From: Euprymna scolopes | Taxonomy: Eukaryota; Mollusca; Cephalopoda; Sepiida; Sepiolidae | Length of the DNA: 36,935 bases | NCBI GenBank assembly: GCA_024364805.1 | Contig: CM044488.1 | Span: 47,075,616-47,112,550, forward strand | Reading direction: 5' to 3' | Part shown: in pieces, positions 1-9,764 of the stretch | How the letters are laid out: each line of letters begins with the position of its first letter | How positions within the stretch are numbered: position 1 is the stretch's first letter | The notes under the pieces: generated by a model | What the model saw: the letters and a program-made list of their open reading frames with translations, nothing else | Database searches by the model: none | What the model was told of the DNA's origin: nothing | Position numbers and translations under genes: made by a program

Positions 1-544
1 GATGAGAATAATAGTCCCCAATAAATAAATTAATATAAATTAATGAACTAATAGCTATTACATTTAAATGACTGCATATTGGTGCAATCAGGGAAATGGT
101 GAACAGGAAATAAATTCCAAAAGAAAGCAGCCAGGGTAAAGAAACTATCAGAATAGAAAATCTTCCAGCAGCTAGAGACATCAACAGTGAAAGGCACGGA
201 AAGAAAAAAAAAACGTACATAACATCGTTGACACTGTAACAGAGCGCGTATGAGCGCGTAAGAAAATATCAGCAGGAGCTGTAGGATAGATGACTTGCAG
301 AAATATTAGCAGCAGCAGCCCAAAAAGGACACTACATGATCGAAAGAAGAAAAGTCTGCACCGGATGATATGGACGTGTAAAGTCAATGGCGAGAAATGG
401 CTGGCTAATGCCAACTTCAGGTCGGAGGAGAAAGAAAAACGTAATCAGGTGAGATGGACGCATGGCCCCGTGGTGGTGACAAAAGGCTTTTAAGCTGGTG
501 TTGAGACGGCAGAGTGTTATTAATCCCCTGGCAGACGAAATGAA
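1..544. other. Unassigned intergenic DNA
   Basis: No coding region, terminal repeat or RNA gene is recognised here. Short open frames on both strands have no familiar domain and look like chance frames. Position 549 onward contains T and G runs that I assign to the tail of the adjacent LINE fragment. Confidence 0.5.
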
Positions 545-1110
545 CAGGTTTTTTTTTGGGGGGGGGGTGTTTTTTACACAGTGATCACCACTTATCATGG
601 CCCGGAAGCCACTCAGGGATAAGGGTTATTGCAAGTACATTACGTTAGTGTGGAGATTTGATGAAGTGTTTACTTAAGGGGGCGGTTCAATAGGAACCTG
701 TTAACGATGGACCCGAAGACACCCAAGTTGTAGTCCGGTGGGAAGCAGGCAGACGGAACAGAGCTCCACAGGCGTGCAGTTCCAAGAAAGAAGCTCTGTT
801 CATGGAATCCGCGTTTTGATTTAGGCACAGATATAGAGTGGGGGAAATTTTTCACAGTGGATTCAGCTAGACGGGTGTTTTTCGTGAAAGATTGGCGAGG
901 GGGGACCAGAGATTGGAGCTCAGACGAGCACCCGCCATGGAAATAACGATAAAACAAGGATAGGCTCGCAACGTCCCCTCCGTGGGAGAGAGGCTGCAGG
1001 ATAGAGAAAAGGGCATCCCCCACCAAGCCACGAAGTCTATTTTGTACTCTGTCAAGGCAGGATAGGCTGTTATTAGCAGCTCCTGCTCAGATGTGGCAAC
1101 AAGTACTCCA
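545..1110 (-). mobile_element. 5'-truncated LINE 3' end (same family as the 11.2-12.2 kb copy)
   Basis: The minus strand encodes the last ~130 residues of a non-LTR reverse transcriptase. Seen motifs include DVASLSLFYRYFHG, SSELQSLVP and a C-terminus ending NRFLLNRPLK. The same residues occur in the plus-strand LINE fragment at 11152-12204, so the two are copies of one family. The 3' UTR ends in a stretch shared by both copies (a 'gataagtggtgatc' motif) followed by an A/C-rich tail, here T/G runs at about 549-572 on the plus strand. Homology to the other copy fades near 1110, within the region upstream of 'CRNSLSCLDKVQN'-like sequence. The frame from 670 to 1026 is open and broken above that. 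This is a typical dead-on-arrival 5' truncation; the clade is probably CR1/Jockey-like but not certain. Confidence 0.8.
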
Positions 1111-1982
1111 TCCAAAAAGTAGTCATTGTTTGGAAAGTAATGATAATAAATTGCGTTTGCTAAAACAGCGAAAAAAAGCCGACTGTTTGTTTGTTCCTTT
1201 TCGGCGGTATCAGGGTCCGAGCGAGGTTTGAACTGTAACGAATATGATTCGAATGTAACAACCAAGTTACAATACAACGATTGTCCTCTTTGGCGATTCC
1301 GTGGAAATTAAATTTTTTAACCTTACATAGAAATGTTACGCACTTCCTCTTTTCACACATTCGCATGTACATATTAATACAACACGAGAAAAAAAAAGAC
1401 CCGGCAAATAAGAGACGACTGCTGAATAGCAATAGAAGAATTAAAAAAATAAAAACGTGAGAATAAACGAATCCAAAGAAAAAAAAGAACAGAATAAAAA
1501 CGTGCATTAGTGAATAAAATTTCTAATTTTATAAGGTGATTTCCTCCTTGACCGTCGGACAATCAAAAGCGTCATGTTTTTAATATTAAACAGTAAAAAT
1601 ACAAAAAAAAACAATTCGCTTCAAAATAGGTTCTTTCAAAAGATAGATGTTATCTGTCCATTTTATTTTCCAGCGACACGCGAGATATACAAACTTGTTT
1701 TTCATACAAAAACCATTGATTATATACGGTTGAATTCATTTTAGACATTATTAATTTATGTATGGGCGCCGGCTGGGTAAAGCATGCTATGTGTGGGTTT
1801 TCACGATAGAATTTGCATTTAATCCTGTTATTCCTCACGACTATAATAAAGAGCAAAGTGTATTTATGTTTTAGAATTTTTTAGACGAGAAGTGATTATT
1901 CGTACTACTGTTCCTGATGGTTATTTTCATAAAGTTCGATCTATGTAGCTTCGATCTTCTTAAGGTGTATCTTAAAATTCGA

Positions 1983-1985
<3 letters not shown>
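1111..1985. other. AT-rich unassigned sequence
   Basis: AT-rich DNA with many homopolymer runs and no recognisable coding region or terminal repeat. Several short frames (for example around 1160-1507, minus) are low-complexity and phenylalanine-rich and are not credible genes. Confidence 0.5.

Positions 1986-2050
<65 letters not shown>
1986..2050. repeat. (TA)n microsatellite
   Basis: About 32 uninterrupted TA dinucleotides directly abut the CTAG terminus of a Helitron at 2051. Non-autonomous relatives here (6.04 kb) also end next to a TA run, so this may be a preferred target or an expansion at the junction. Confidence 0.95.
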
Positions 2051-2051
<1 letters not shown>

Positions 2052-2789
2052 TAGCGGGCCGCCCGGCATTGCCCAGTTGTAAATGTGATATTTTGATTAA
2101 TGCAGATTTTGTATTTATTATTATATATAGAATGATATATAAGAATATACATTGTCTTTAACATAGTATTGAGATTAAGGGGTAAATGTGTTATGGTTGA
2201 ATAGGGGGTGTATTGCTGATGTGTGGTAATTTATTTTAACGGTTTATGGGGTGTCTATTTTCTATGGAGCGGGTAATTTTTTATTAATTTGGTGGGGGGG
2301 TATATAAGGTTGTAAAACTGGAAGGTAATATGTTGCAATATATTTATAAGTTTCTACTGTTATGATATATGGAGTATGATCATAAAGGGGCGGTTGGAGA
2401 TTAGGGTGGCAATGACTATGAATGCGTATAACTTGATGTAAAAGGTTAAGTATACATATTGATGTTAAAATGGGGGAGTAAGGGAACCATAGCTACTTAT
2501 GAGAGTGGTAAAAATTTGGTATATACATAGATATGCGATAGCGTAGTAATTTTCTATCCACTTGTTATCAGAACTTAATTGCTGAATCGCAATGGTTTTT
2601 TTCTAGACAAAACCACATTTATCAGCATTTATCTGTTAATCTTTTTTTTTTTTTTTCAAACTGTAAAATAATTATAACATAGAAAACATGTATGTGCATG
2701 TGTGTGTTGATGGAGAGGCGCGTGAATAGCAAATTAACATTCCGTATGTTAAATGTGTCCGAAATCTTTTGTTGCAGTTCATCTTGATT

Positions 2790-3117
2790 CACCGCCATAA
2801 ATGGACATATAGCGAAGTTGTTGTTTTTTTAGAGCTGTAGTCCCAGTTGATACGCTTGAGAACCCCGTCGTATACTAAGTTCTTTGTAGTGCGAATAGGT
2901 TTGCAGGATTACCCACATGAGAACATCAAACATTAATTAATATAAGATGATATAATTTTATACGTAAATTATCAGTATTTACTTGTCCGTGAGACAAGCA
3001 GCAGTTTTCCAAGTGCAGGTCTGCTACTGACAAAATCTGTCCTTGGAATGTATTAATAGACATCCTAAAGGCAATGGTGACTGGAAATGTTGTCTTTCGT
3101 AGTAAGGGTGTATCTTT
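2790..3117 (-). pseudogene. Helitron helicase C-terminus (motifs V/VI), Helitron-2
   Basis: Translation of the minus strand gives FPVTIAFRMSINTFQGQI, then SVADLHLE, CLSHGQ, SHVGNPANLF and TKNLVYDGVL, spread over more than one frame. In Helitron helicases the corresponding order is FPVxLAFAMTINKSQGQ, SHGQLYVACSRVGNPxNLF and TKNxVYxEVL, that is the last helicase motifs and the protein's end. The piece between SHGQ and the VGNP motif is damaged by an insertion or deletion of about 70 nt (AT-rich sequence at about 2930-2990). Stops and frame changes show it is dead. The mariner at 3138 separates it from the upstream helicase segment. Confidence 0.8.
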
Positions 3118-3137
3118 ACTCGTTATAGTTTGAGTTA

Positions 3138-4064
3138 CGAAGTGCCTTTAATAAGTTTCCAGACTTTTTTTTGTACAGGCATTTGAAATTGTCGTAGATT
3201 CTTGAAAATTCAGTATGTTATTGCTATACATCTTATGAAATGACTGAACAATTTTTATGATTTAAGGTTCAAATGAACAGCTACAGCAGAGGTTTGAATT
3301 GATTGTCACAGCTGGTGAATTTCAAAAATGCAATCTGGACCTGATGGACACTTTAGAAGAACGATATACAATAAAATTTTATTTCAAACTTGAAAAAAAA
3401 AATGCCATAGAAACGCATGGAATGCCTCGGGCTGCTTTTACACCATATTGCATGAATTGGGCATCAGTTATTGAGTAGCATAAGAGATTCGGGGAAGTCA
3501 AAGAGTCTGTGAGAGATTATGAGAGGTGTAGCAGAAGCAGGTAGTCATAACACCAGAGTTTATTGGCCAAGTAAAGAATTTCATGGATAAGAACCGTCAT
3601 GTGTACATAGAGACAATAAATGCACAGTTTGATGTCAGTATGGAAACTGTACGTACAATTATTCGCGAGGAACTGAAGATGCGGAAGATTTGCGCGAATG
3701 CACCAGTCCACAACTTCATCCTTGTAGCAGACTATTTGATCAAGATGGGCATCAAGTCTGTTCCTCACCCTCCATGTAGTCTAGATCTTGCTCCTTGTGA
3801 CTTTTAGTTATTGCCTTACCTCAAGGACAACTTTAGAGGCTGTCGTTATGAAACAATTTAGGAGATGAAAGAGGCTGCAACAAGAGTCATTGACACGCTC
3901 ACACAGGGGAATTTCAATGGGGCCTTCCAGAAGATGTTGGAACGGTATAACAAGTGCAATGCAGCCGTAGGAGATTACTTCGAAGGGGACTAGAGTTTCA
4001 TGTGTGTACTAGCAATAAAAGTAATCATACGCAAAAGGTCTGGAAACTTACTAAAGGCCCATTG
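3138..4064 (+). mobile_element. Internally deleted mariner (irritans-like), 927 bp
   Basis: Inverted termini of about 28 bp are seen: the left starts near 3138 and contains cctttaataagtttccagac; the right, read inward, contains cctttagtaagtttccagac. TA dinucleotides flank the element at 3136-3137 and 4065-4066, the expected mariner target duplication. Inside are both ends of a mariner transposase but not the middle, so the copy is about 350 bp shorter than a usual ~1.3-kb mariner. It lies inside the helicase region of Helitron-2 and therefore inserted after that Helitron. Confidence 0.9.
3344..3993 (+). pseudogene. Mariner transposase remnant with internal deletion
   Basis: The start codon at 3344 opens MDTLEERYTIKFYFKLEKKN, matching the N-terminal DNA-binding region of irritans-type mariner transposases. 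A stop interrupts the frame after SVIE. An open stretch (3583-3807) reads MDKNRHVYIETINAQFDVS, then REELKMRKICA, then joins straight to NAPVHNFILVADYL. In complete relatives these are separated by more than 100 residues, so the first catalytic Asp region is gone; the two remaining catalytic regions, (D)NAPVHN and PCSLDLAPCDF, are present with the Asp of the second one lost at the join. The C-terminus ends in GDYFEGD followed by a stop at 3991-3993. It is non-functional. Confidence 0.88.
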
Positions 4065-4089
4065 TACTTTGGGAATTTTTACTTTCTCT

Positions 4090-4600
4090 TCAATTCCATA
4101 CCTAGTTATGATGGATGCGTAAATGATATTTGTTGACAGTTGGCTGGTGATAAGTTGTGCCGTTGTAGAGTTGGGGGGGGACGTTCCTCGGCAGAATGAT
4201 TGGACGTTCCACCTTGTTTTTCAATTCTCGGATGTGGAAAACTGGATGGGTTTTGTGAATTAAGAAACTGAGTTGGAAAATTGACGGTTTGGCTGAGCCC
4301 AACATTAACATCGATGGATTTTAAAATAATTGAATTTCCGGGTAGCATATCAAGAATTCGTTATTTATTGCGGATACCTTTGCGCTTGTTGGTGCAATAA
4401 TGGCCTTCTCACTAAGCCACACACTGTGCATATAATTCCCAAGTAGCTTTGGAAAAATAATTCTTTAAGCTGCACAGATGTTCTACAGAAATGTGGTGAT
4501 CTGCGTTGCTCAAAAGAAGGAGATCCTCTGCAAACTTTCCAGTCGTAGTGTGTGGCGGAGGTAATGTAGAACTTGACGTACACAAACAACGGCGCCTCTG
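4090..4600 (-). pseudogene. Helitron helicase segment upstream of the mariner, Helitron-2
   Basis: On the minus strand, in two frames, I read FAEDLLLLS, then LSEKAIIAPTSAKVSAINNE, then VNFPTQFLNSQNPSSFPHPR, then RPIILPRNVPPQLYNGTTY. The Helitron helicase order is FxDxLLxLG, WLSERAILAPxNxxVxxIN, VNYPTEFLNSLxPxGxPPHxL and PIILLRNLxPPKLCNGTRL, so order and spacing fit well. Frameshifts and stops break it. Immediately downstream on this strand is the mariner, and the next Helitron residues resume at about 3117. Confidence 0.78.
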
Positions 4601-4899
4601 CCTACCCTGTCGGGTGACCCAAACAAGGACTGAAAGAGAAAGGAAAACGTTCACCTGTAGACGGATTATTAATATACATAGGACATTAATTTGCATATGT
4701 GGACAGTGACGGTTGTGAAAAGGACGAATGGGATAGCATAAAGCAGGTTTTTATATTTATTTATTTTACTTTTTTCTGATAATCGAGAGGGACAGAGTGA
4801 AAAAGGACGATGAAAATTACAGTTGAAGTCAGGAGTTAGCAAGAAGGAGGTCGAACAAATATTTTTTAATTTTTATTTATTTATTTATTTATTTATTTA

Positions 4900-5340
4900 C
4901 TAGCTGAAGTAACCGGCGTTGCCAGGTTGTATTTGATATATTTGAATATCCCGTCCTCATATATAATTATTTTATTGATTAAACAAAATATCAATCCATA
5001 ATGGCTTCTTTTGCCATATCCCCCATGAGGTAGGAGCAGAAGGTGCATTTTATTTTATAGAGGTTTCACCAGTAGCCCTAATTCTTTTTCCTAGTTTAAA
5101 CTTTTATCTTATAGTCCTTCTTTTTCAAATTATGTAAGAATTTATATATTAATAAGATGGTGCGTGTGTTACTTTGTTTGTCATGCTTAGATCTCCCCCC
5201 CCCCGAGTAACTGTCGTTTAATTGTTATGAACTTCCACTTTTTTTGTAATAAATAAATTGACCAATAATTCTTTAAGTTTTGGTTCTGGTTTCGATTCAA
5301 GCTGATGCACTCGAGTCATATGGATATAATTTTTTTTTAA
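4900..5340 (-). mobile_element. Helitron-like non-autonomous element or fragment (3' terminus at 4900)
   Basis: The minus strand ends with a GC-rich stretch (CCTGGCAACGCCGG) followed by TTACTTCAGCTAG, with CTAG at 4903-4900, directly beside a (TTTA)n tract. This matches the hairpin-plus-CTAG 3' ends seen at 2051, 5368 and 6043. The body is AT-rich with no coding potential. A tRNA B-box-like sequence (gtttcgattc, 5289-5298, plus strand) lies near its far end but in the opposite orientation, so it may belong to a separate insertion. The far boundary is a guess. Confidence 0.5.
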
Positions 5341-5367
5341 TTTTTGAAATCACAACTTTATAATATA

Positions 5368-6035
5368 CTAGCAGTACAGCTCGGCTTTGCTCGTGCCCTG
5401 TGTACTTTTCGTCACTTTATGTGTATATGTAATATATATATTAAAATGATTGACTCATGTCCGGGTAATCTACATCTAAAATTTCAAGTATTTACACCCA
5501 AAATTGGTGGAGGAGTTTGGTAGAGTGTGCAATGGTCAACTCTTTCAATTTTGACCTCTTGGTAACCAAAGTTTCGCATAAAAACTGATTTAAATGCTTG
5601 CTGCGTGTTTAGAACTAAATTTGGCTGAATAGTTTGCTAGAGACCGCAAAGGTAAAATCTTTCGAACTTTGAACCCTTATCAGCCAAATATTTGGCCAAA
5701 TACCGATTAAAAAGCTTGCCCTATATCAGAATATAAAATTTCAAATGCTAAGAGCTAAAATTTGTTGATTAATTTGGTAGGGACCGCAGAGGTTAAATTT
5801 TTTTAATTTGAACCCCAATTTTGACCCCTTAATATTTATTGTTGTGGGCTCAAATGAAATTAAAAAGTTTGATCCATGTTCAAGTAACCTACATCTAAGA
5901 TTTCAAGTGTTTCGACCAAAAATTGACGGAGGAGTTTGGTAGAGTTTTCAAAGGTCAAATCGCTGAAAATTGACAAAGTAGTTTGGTAAAGAAATGCACA
6001 TAAACAGACACGCACAGTCAATTTCACTTTTATAT
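5368..6035 (-). mobile_element. Non-autonomous Helitron-like element A with internal degenerate repeats
   Basis: The 3' end (minus strand) is CTAG at 5371-5368 preceded by a GC-rich stretch. The 5' end near 6035 reads (minus) TATAAAAGTGAAATTGACTG, close to the TCTATAAAAGTGAG starts at 33108 and 36727. The body repeats a theme of about 115-165 bp built from 'tttggtagagaccgcaaaggtcaaat', 'ctttgacccctt..cagccaaat' and 'gattaaaaagcttgcc', at about 5530, 5646, 5786 and 5950. No coding potential. It is followed without a gap by element B in the same orientation. Confidence 0.7.
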
Positions 6036-6042
6036 ATATATA

Positions 6043-6845
6043 CTAGCAGTGCAGCCCAGCTTTGTTCGGGACCCATGTACTGTTCATAACTTGCACTACG
6101 TGTGAATACACTTTATGTAAGATTTCAAATTTTAGACCAAAATTGTCTGAGTAATTTCGTAGAGACAGCAGAAGTTAATTTTTTAAACTTTGCCCTTAAT
6201 TTTGATCCCTTAATATTCATTATTTTAGTCTCAAATAAAAATCCGAAGTTTTACCAAGTTATCTACATCTAAAATTTCAGGTGTTTAGACCCAAAATTAG
6301 CGAAGAATCTTGGTAGAATCTGCAACCGTCAACTCTTTCAACTTTGACCTTTTGGCAGCCAAATTTCGCGCCAAAACTGATTAAAATGATTGCTGCATGT
6401 CTGAATTCTCGTTATGTATAAATTTCAAATGTTTAGAACGAAAATTGGCTAAGTAGTTTGCCACTGCAAAGGTCAAATCTTTTGAACTTTGACTCCTTGA
6501 CAGCTTAAATTTTCGATCCAAACCGATTAAAAAGCTTGCCTTATCTCTGAATACCCTTTATGTAAAATTTCAAATGTTTATACCAGAAATTATCTGAATA
6601 ATTTGGTAGAGACCGTATTTTTTTAATTTTAGCCCCAATTTTGACCCTTTAACATTTATTTTTTGGACTCAAATCAAGTTAAAAAGTTTTATCCATGTCC
6701 ACCTAACCAACATTTTATATTCCAAGTGTTTATGCCAAAAATTGGCGGAGGAGTTTGGTAGAGTTTTCAAAGTTAAAAAATTTGAACTTTGGCTCCTTGA
6801 CAGTCAAATTTCTGTCCGGAAACGGATTAAAAAGGTTTTCTCAGA
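6043..6845 (-). mobile_element. Non-autonomous Helitron-like element B, head-to-tail with A
   Basis: CTAG at 6046-6043 and the following GC-rich stretch match element A closely over the first ~30 bp. The body holds the same degenerate internal repeat theme (about 6140, 6320, 6470, 6600 and 6770). The 5' end is missing: the sequence runs straight into Helitron-1 helicase remnants at about 6845. A and B are separated only by a short TA run (6031-6042). Confidence 0.68.
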
Positions 6846-7330
6846 TTTATAGACATGACAAAACTAATTTTAATGGGAATTGTAAACGCTTGAACTGAAA
6901 TGACATGTCAGAAGGAATAAAGGGAATCCTAGGAATTAACAGTTTTACAATTTAAATTTCCAGTCATTATAATGGCTTCCAGAACATTAGTTTTAAAAAG
7001 ATTTTATTGGTAACCGTGTGTCCAATATCAGGTTAAGATGTGTCATTTCAGGCGGTTGCAGTAAATTCTGCAGGAAATTCTACTGTCTGATCTTTATAAA
7101 TAACAATCAATGGATTGATAACTCTTGCAAAAGATTATAATTGATCATATCAACAGCATCATTTCTAGGGACAAAGATTGCTTTTTCACTAAGTCACCCA
7201 ACATTGCGGAATTTTTTAACAATATCTGGGAAAACCTTAGTTATCAAGTCACCAATTGAATTTACCGTCTGGCCACTTGGTAGTTTGTGCAATTGAAGTT
7301 CTATTTAATATTATTGAACCAGTGCTAATA
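6845..7330 (-). pseudogene. Helitron helicase C-terminal region, Helitron-1
   Basis: The minus strand reads HKLPSGQTVNSIGDLITKVF, then KKFRNVG, LSEKAIFVPRNDAVDMINYN, a degraded stretch, and FQFKRLQFPLKLVL followed (after a frame change) by MSIN. These match consecutive Helitron helicase segments: the late linker, WLSEKAIxAPxNxxVxxIN, and FKRLQFPVxLAFAMTIN. The Trp before LSEK is a stop here and the segment between the two motifs is frameshifted. It breaks off at MSIN, where element B starts. The residues at the break overlap those at the start of the 3.1-kb fragment, so this is a different Helitron copy from Helitron-2. Confidence 0.8.
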
Positions 7331-7948
7331 TAATAAAGGTGTTTTGAGAAAAGTGCTGCCAACTGATCATCAAAAAGCTGTCCTCTTAATAATAATATTC
7401 TCCAAACTGAAAACCAAAAACGTGGTTACTATGCAGTACTGCAGAAGTGCCGGATTTTCATATCACATTTCAAATGGAAAGAAAGAATTCGAGACCGAAT
7501 CAAACGTTTGGTTTCCAAGGACAGCTGCATTTTTTTTTATAGATAAACTACTTACTATAACGTTTTTTTGTTTGTTTTTTTGTTGTTTTTTTTTGTTGTT
7601 TTTTTAGCTCCATCTCTCTTTTTTACCATTCTAAGGGGAACTTACAGTAATATCATAATTAAATATCAATAATGTAAAATTCTGGTGTAGGATTATTTTG
7701 GAATACGATGTAAAAAGAATAGAATTATATTTATAATATTGTAACGACTTAGCAACTGCTGTTTGGCACTTCTACCGGTACGGAGTTAATGAACATAGAC
7801 TTTATAAAATTTATTGTTTTTGAGAAAAGTTAAATTGTATTGAATTTCGTTTGCAAATAATGGAAAAGATAAATTCTGTTTCTGTTTGAATGATTGCTTT
7901 TATGTCAACCTTTCATTGGTTGATTCCAGTTTCGTGGCGGTTTTCGGA
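7331..7948. other. Unassigned block inserted in Helitron-1 (left part)
   Basis: AT-rich sequence with a T/G-rich run at about 7562-7607 and no recognisable coding region. It lies between two consecutive Helitron-1 helicase segments (9765 and 7330 on the minus strand) and so belongs to later insertion(s). The frame at 7344-7607 (plus) ends in a poly-Phe run and is not a gene. Confidence 0.5.
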
Positions 7949-8452
7949 TTGTAAATGTCGATTTTTATAGGTTTTCGAGTATGCTGACAATGAATATCAC
8001 AGTTAAATTTAGAGTTGATAAGTCGTTTACAAGATATGAAAATATATAATATCTAACGTAAAAGCTAATGTAATCCCTGGCAGCCATTTGGTTTTCACAA
8101 CCGAGTAGTTAGTAATGCGCATGAGTGTAACTGAAACAGACGACAAAACACATATTTTCAACCCTTCCAATTTGAAAAAATAGAGTGTTTATTCCGAAAG
8201 CTGTTCTTAACATGGGAAGGTTAGGGTGTTTATTCCGAAAGCCGTTTTTAGTATGAGGAGGTTGGAGGTGTTTATTCCGAAAGCCGATACGTATGTGCAT
8301 TACTAATTCCTCTGTTGTGAAAAAATGTCTGCAAGTTATTACATTAGCTTTCACGTTGGATTAAAATGTTTTCATATCTGCTTCAAATTTAACTGTAATA
8401 TTCGTTATCAGCATATCCGAAAACGTATAAAGTCGATATTGAACGGTGAGTT
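7949..8452. repeat. Long foldback (inverted-repeat) element with a repeated core
   Basis: The stretch at about 7949-8127 is matched, as its reverse complement, by about 8290-8452. Paired landmarks are 'gagtatgctgacaatgaatatcac' with 'gtaatattcgttatcagcatatcc', 'aaaagctaatgtaa' with 'ttacattagcttt', and 'gttagtaatgcgcat' with 'atgtgcattactaat'. The arms are about 165-180 bp and clearly diverged, so the structure is old. Between them lies a tandem repeat (8185-8290). This has the shape of a foldback or long-TIR MITE; I see no transposase and no certain target duplication. Confidence 0.75.
8185..8290 (+). repeat. ~42-bp tandem repeat, about 2.5 copies, in the foldback centre
   Basis: The motif gtgtttattccgaaagc begins at 8185, 8226 and 8268, so the period is 41-42 bp. 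The word 'ttcttaacatgggaagg' inside the unit is also seen near 29871 ('attcttaacatggggag'), suggesting a dispersed source sequence. No coding role. Confidence 0.85.
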
Positions 8453-9254
8453 GTAGTTAATGTTAAAATAAAATACCGAAAATTTTATATTTTAGTCAGA
8501 GAGACCCATTATTTAAAAAAATGTTATTGAAATTAATATTTGTTTTCTCAAAATTTAATGATTACTTATATTTTATTAGTTACGAAAATTTCTATTTTGT
8601 ATCAAAATAGACCTCTATTTTGTCTTGTCATAATTTTCTTTAAAATATTTTCAATGAATGTGTAAGGAAATCTTTCTAAAAAAACGCAACACACTCATTC
8701 GAAAACTTTAAAAGTTTGGTTTGAAATTAATATTTGTTTTCTAATCAATGAATGAATAAAAAGAAAATATATATCTAAGGATGTATTCGTCTTATTTCTT
8801 TACAAAACAAGAAAAAGAGAGAAGTTATTTAAAGTAAATGACAAGCTATTTAGAGAAAAGAAAATTATTTAACGGGAACATGAGTAATTAATTAATTTAA
8901 AGAAAAATAACATTATTAAAGTTAGGCTAGACTATAAACATTTCCAATTTCAGAATGTCGAGCAATATTTATGTATTACTTGGAAAAAAGAATAATAGAA
9001 ACGCAGGAACCTGGCATTAGCCCAAGTAAGCTTTCCTTTCAAAACTGTACTTAGAATGTGTCCGCTATTGTGGAAGATTTTAAGAAAAGTATGATTTTTT
9101 CTTTTGAATTTTGTCTCCGTTTGTAAGGAATTTCCGGCAAAAAAATAATTGTTATAAGATATTTATCGTCTTAAAAGACAGTAAAACATCTGTAAAAAAT
9201 TAAAAAAAAAAAAAAGAAGTTTTATTTTCTTATTCTACAAATAAATATTTTGAT
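8453..9254. other. AT-rich unassigned sequence
   Basis: Strongly AT-rich DNA. The words 'ttgaaattaatatttgttttct' at about 8527 and 8720 form an imperfect direct repeat about 190 bp apart. Otherwise no coding region, RNA gene or element terminus is recognised. Confidence 0.45.
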
Positions 9255-9740
9255 TCCGCTTGACGTGCGGCTCATTACGAACTTGCTTGAAATATTCTCA
9301 TCTTTGACGAAAAATGCGTTTAAATATATTTAAAATGATGCAGATATTCGCATTTATTAATACAAACACATGATGACAAACGATGAAAAAAAAATGATTT
9401 AATGCCACCAGCTAGAATCGAAACCAAAACAGTTTACGTTCCAACCGCGATAATAACGAAAGAAAAATTAACACACTTGAAGAAATGAATTTTATGTGAG
9501 CATGCGCAGAAAGTATAAATATGTCAGCGAGGTGAAATGAACATTTCGCATTTCAACCTGCTGGTATATGTCTGCATGCATTATTCATCAACCCAAACAA
9601 AGATTTTACTCGTTATAAACCATCCTCGGTGTATACTTACTATTTACTGTTAATTTCAGTGTTATGTCAAGAGTAGTTTAAGAGTTTATCGGTTAAATGT
9701 TTTCACACACACATACATCTACTGTTTTATTTATTTATAT
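9255..9740 (-). mobile_element. Non-autonomous Helitron-like element carrying a tRNA-like module
   Basis: The probable 5' end (minus strand) is TCTATATAAATAAATA near 9740, followed by a short TG-rich stretch, as in the related starts at 33108 and 36727. The probable 3' end is the GC-rich palindrome ccgcttgacgtgcgg at 9257-9271. Inside, the segment 9306-9424 resembles the element at 25839-26286 ('aaaatgcg.ttaaatat', then the tRNA-like block). The B box-like gtttcgattc (minus) is at 9424-9415. It lies exactly where Helitron-1 coding sequence stops (about 9765), so it is one of the insertions splitting that helicase. Ends are approximate. Confidence 0.5.
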
Positions 9741-9764
9741 AGATAGAAGATAGATAGATTTTCT

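Larger units (their letters stand above)
2051..4860 (-). mobile_element. Decayed Helitron ('Helitron-2'), 3' portion with its terminus, interrupted by a mariner
   Basis: On the minus strand the helicase part of a Helitron Rep-Hel protein can be followed from about 4600 down to about 2800, then about 750 bp of AT-rich 3' region, then a GC-rich terminus. Read on the minus strand the end is GGGCAATGCCGGGCGGCCCG followed by CTAG at 2054-2051. A GC-rich hairpin just before CTRR is the hallmark of a Helitron 3' end. The last ~80 bp are also found in the non-autonomous element at 25839-26286, which ties that element to this autonomous lineage. The Rep half is absent: the element is 5' truncated near 4860, where another Helitron-like terminus (4900) begins. 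A mariner (3138-4064) sits in the helicase. The right-hand limit is uncertain. Confidence 0.75.

Noticed and set aside
8109-8354. 81-residue frame with repeated FRNKHPNLP-like units
   Set aside because: The repeats come from the 42-bp tandem array in the foldback core; nothing suggests expression.
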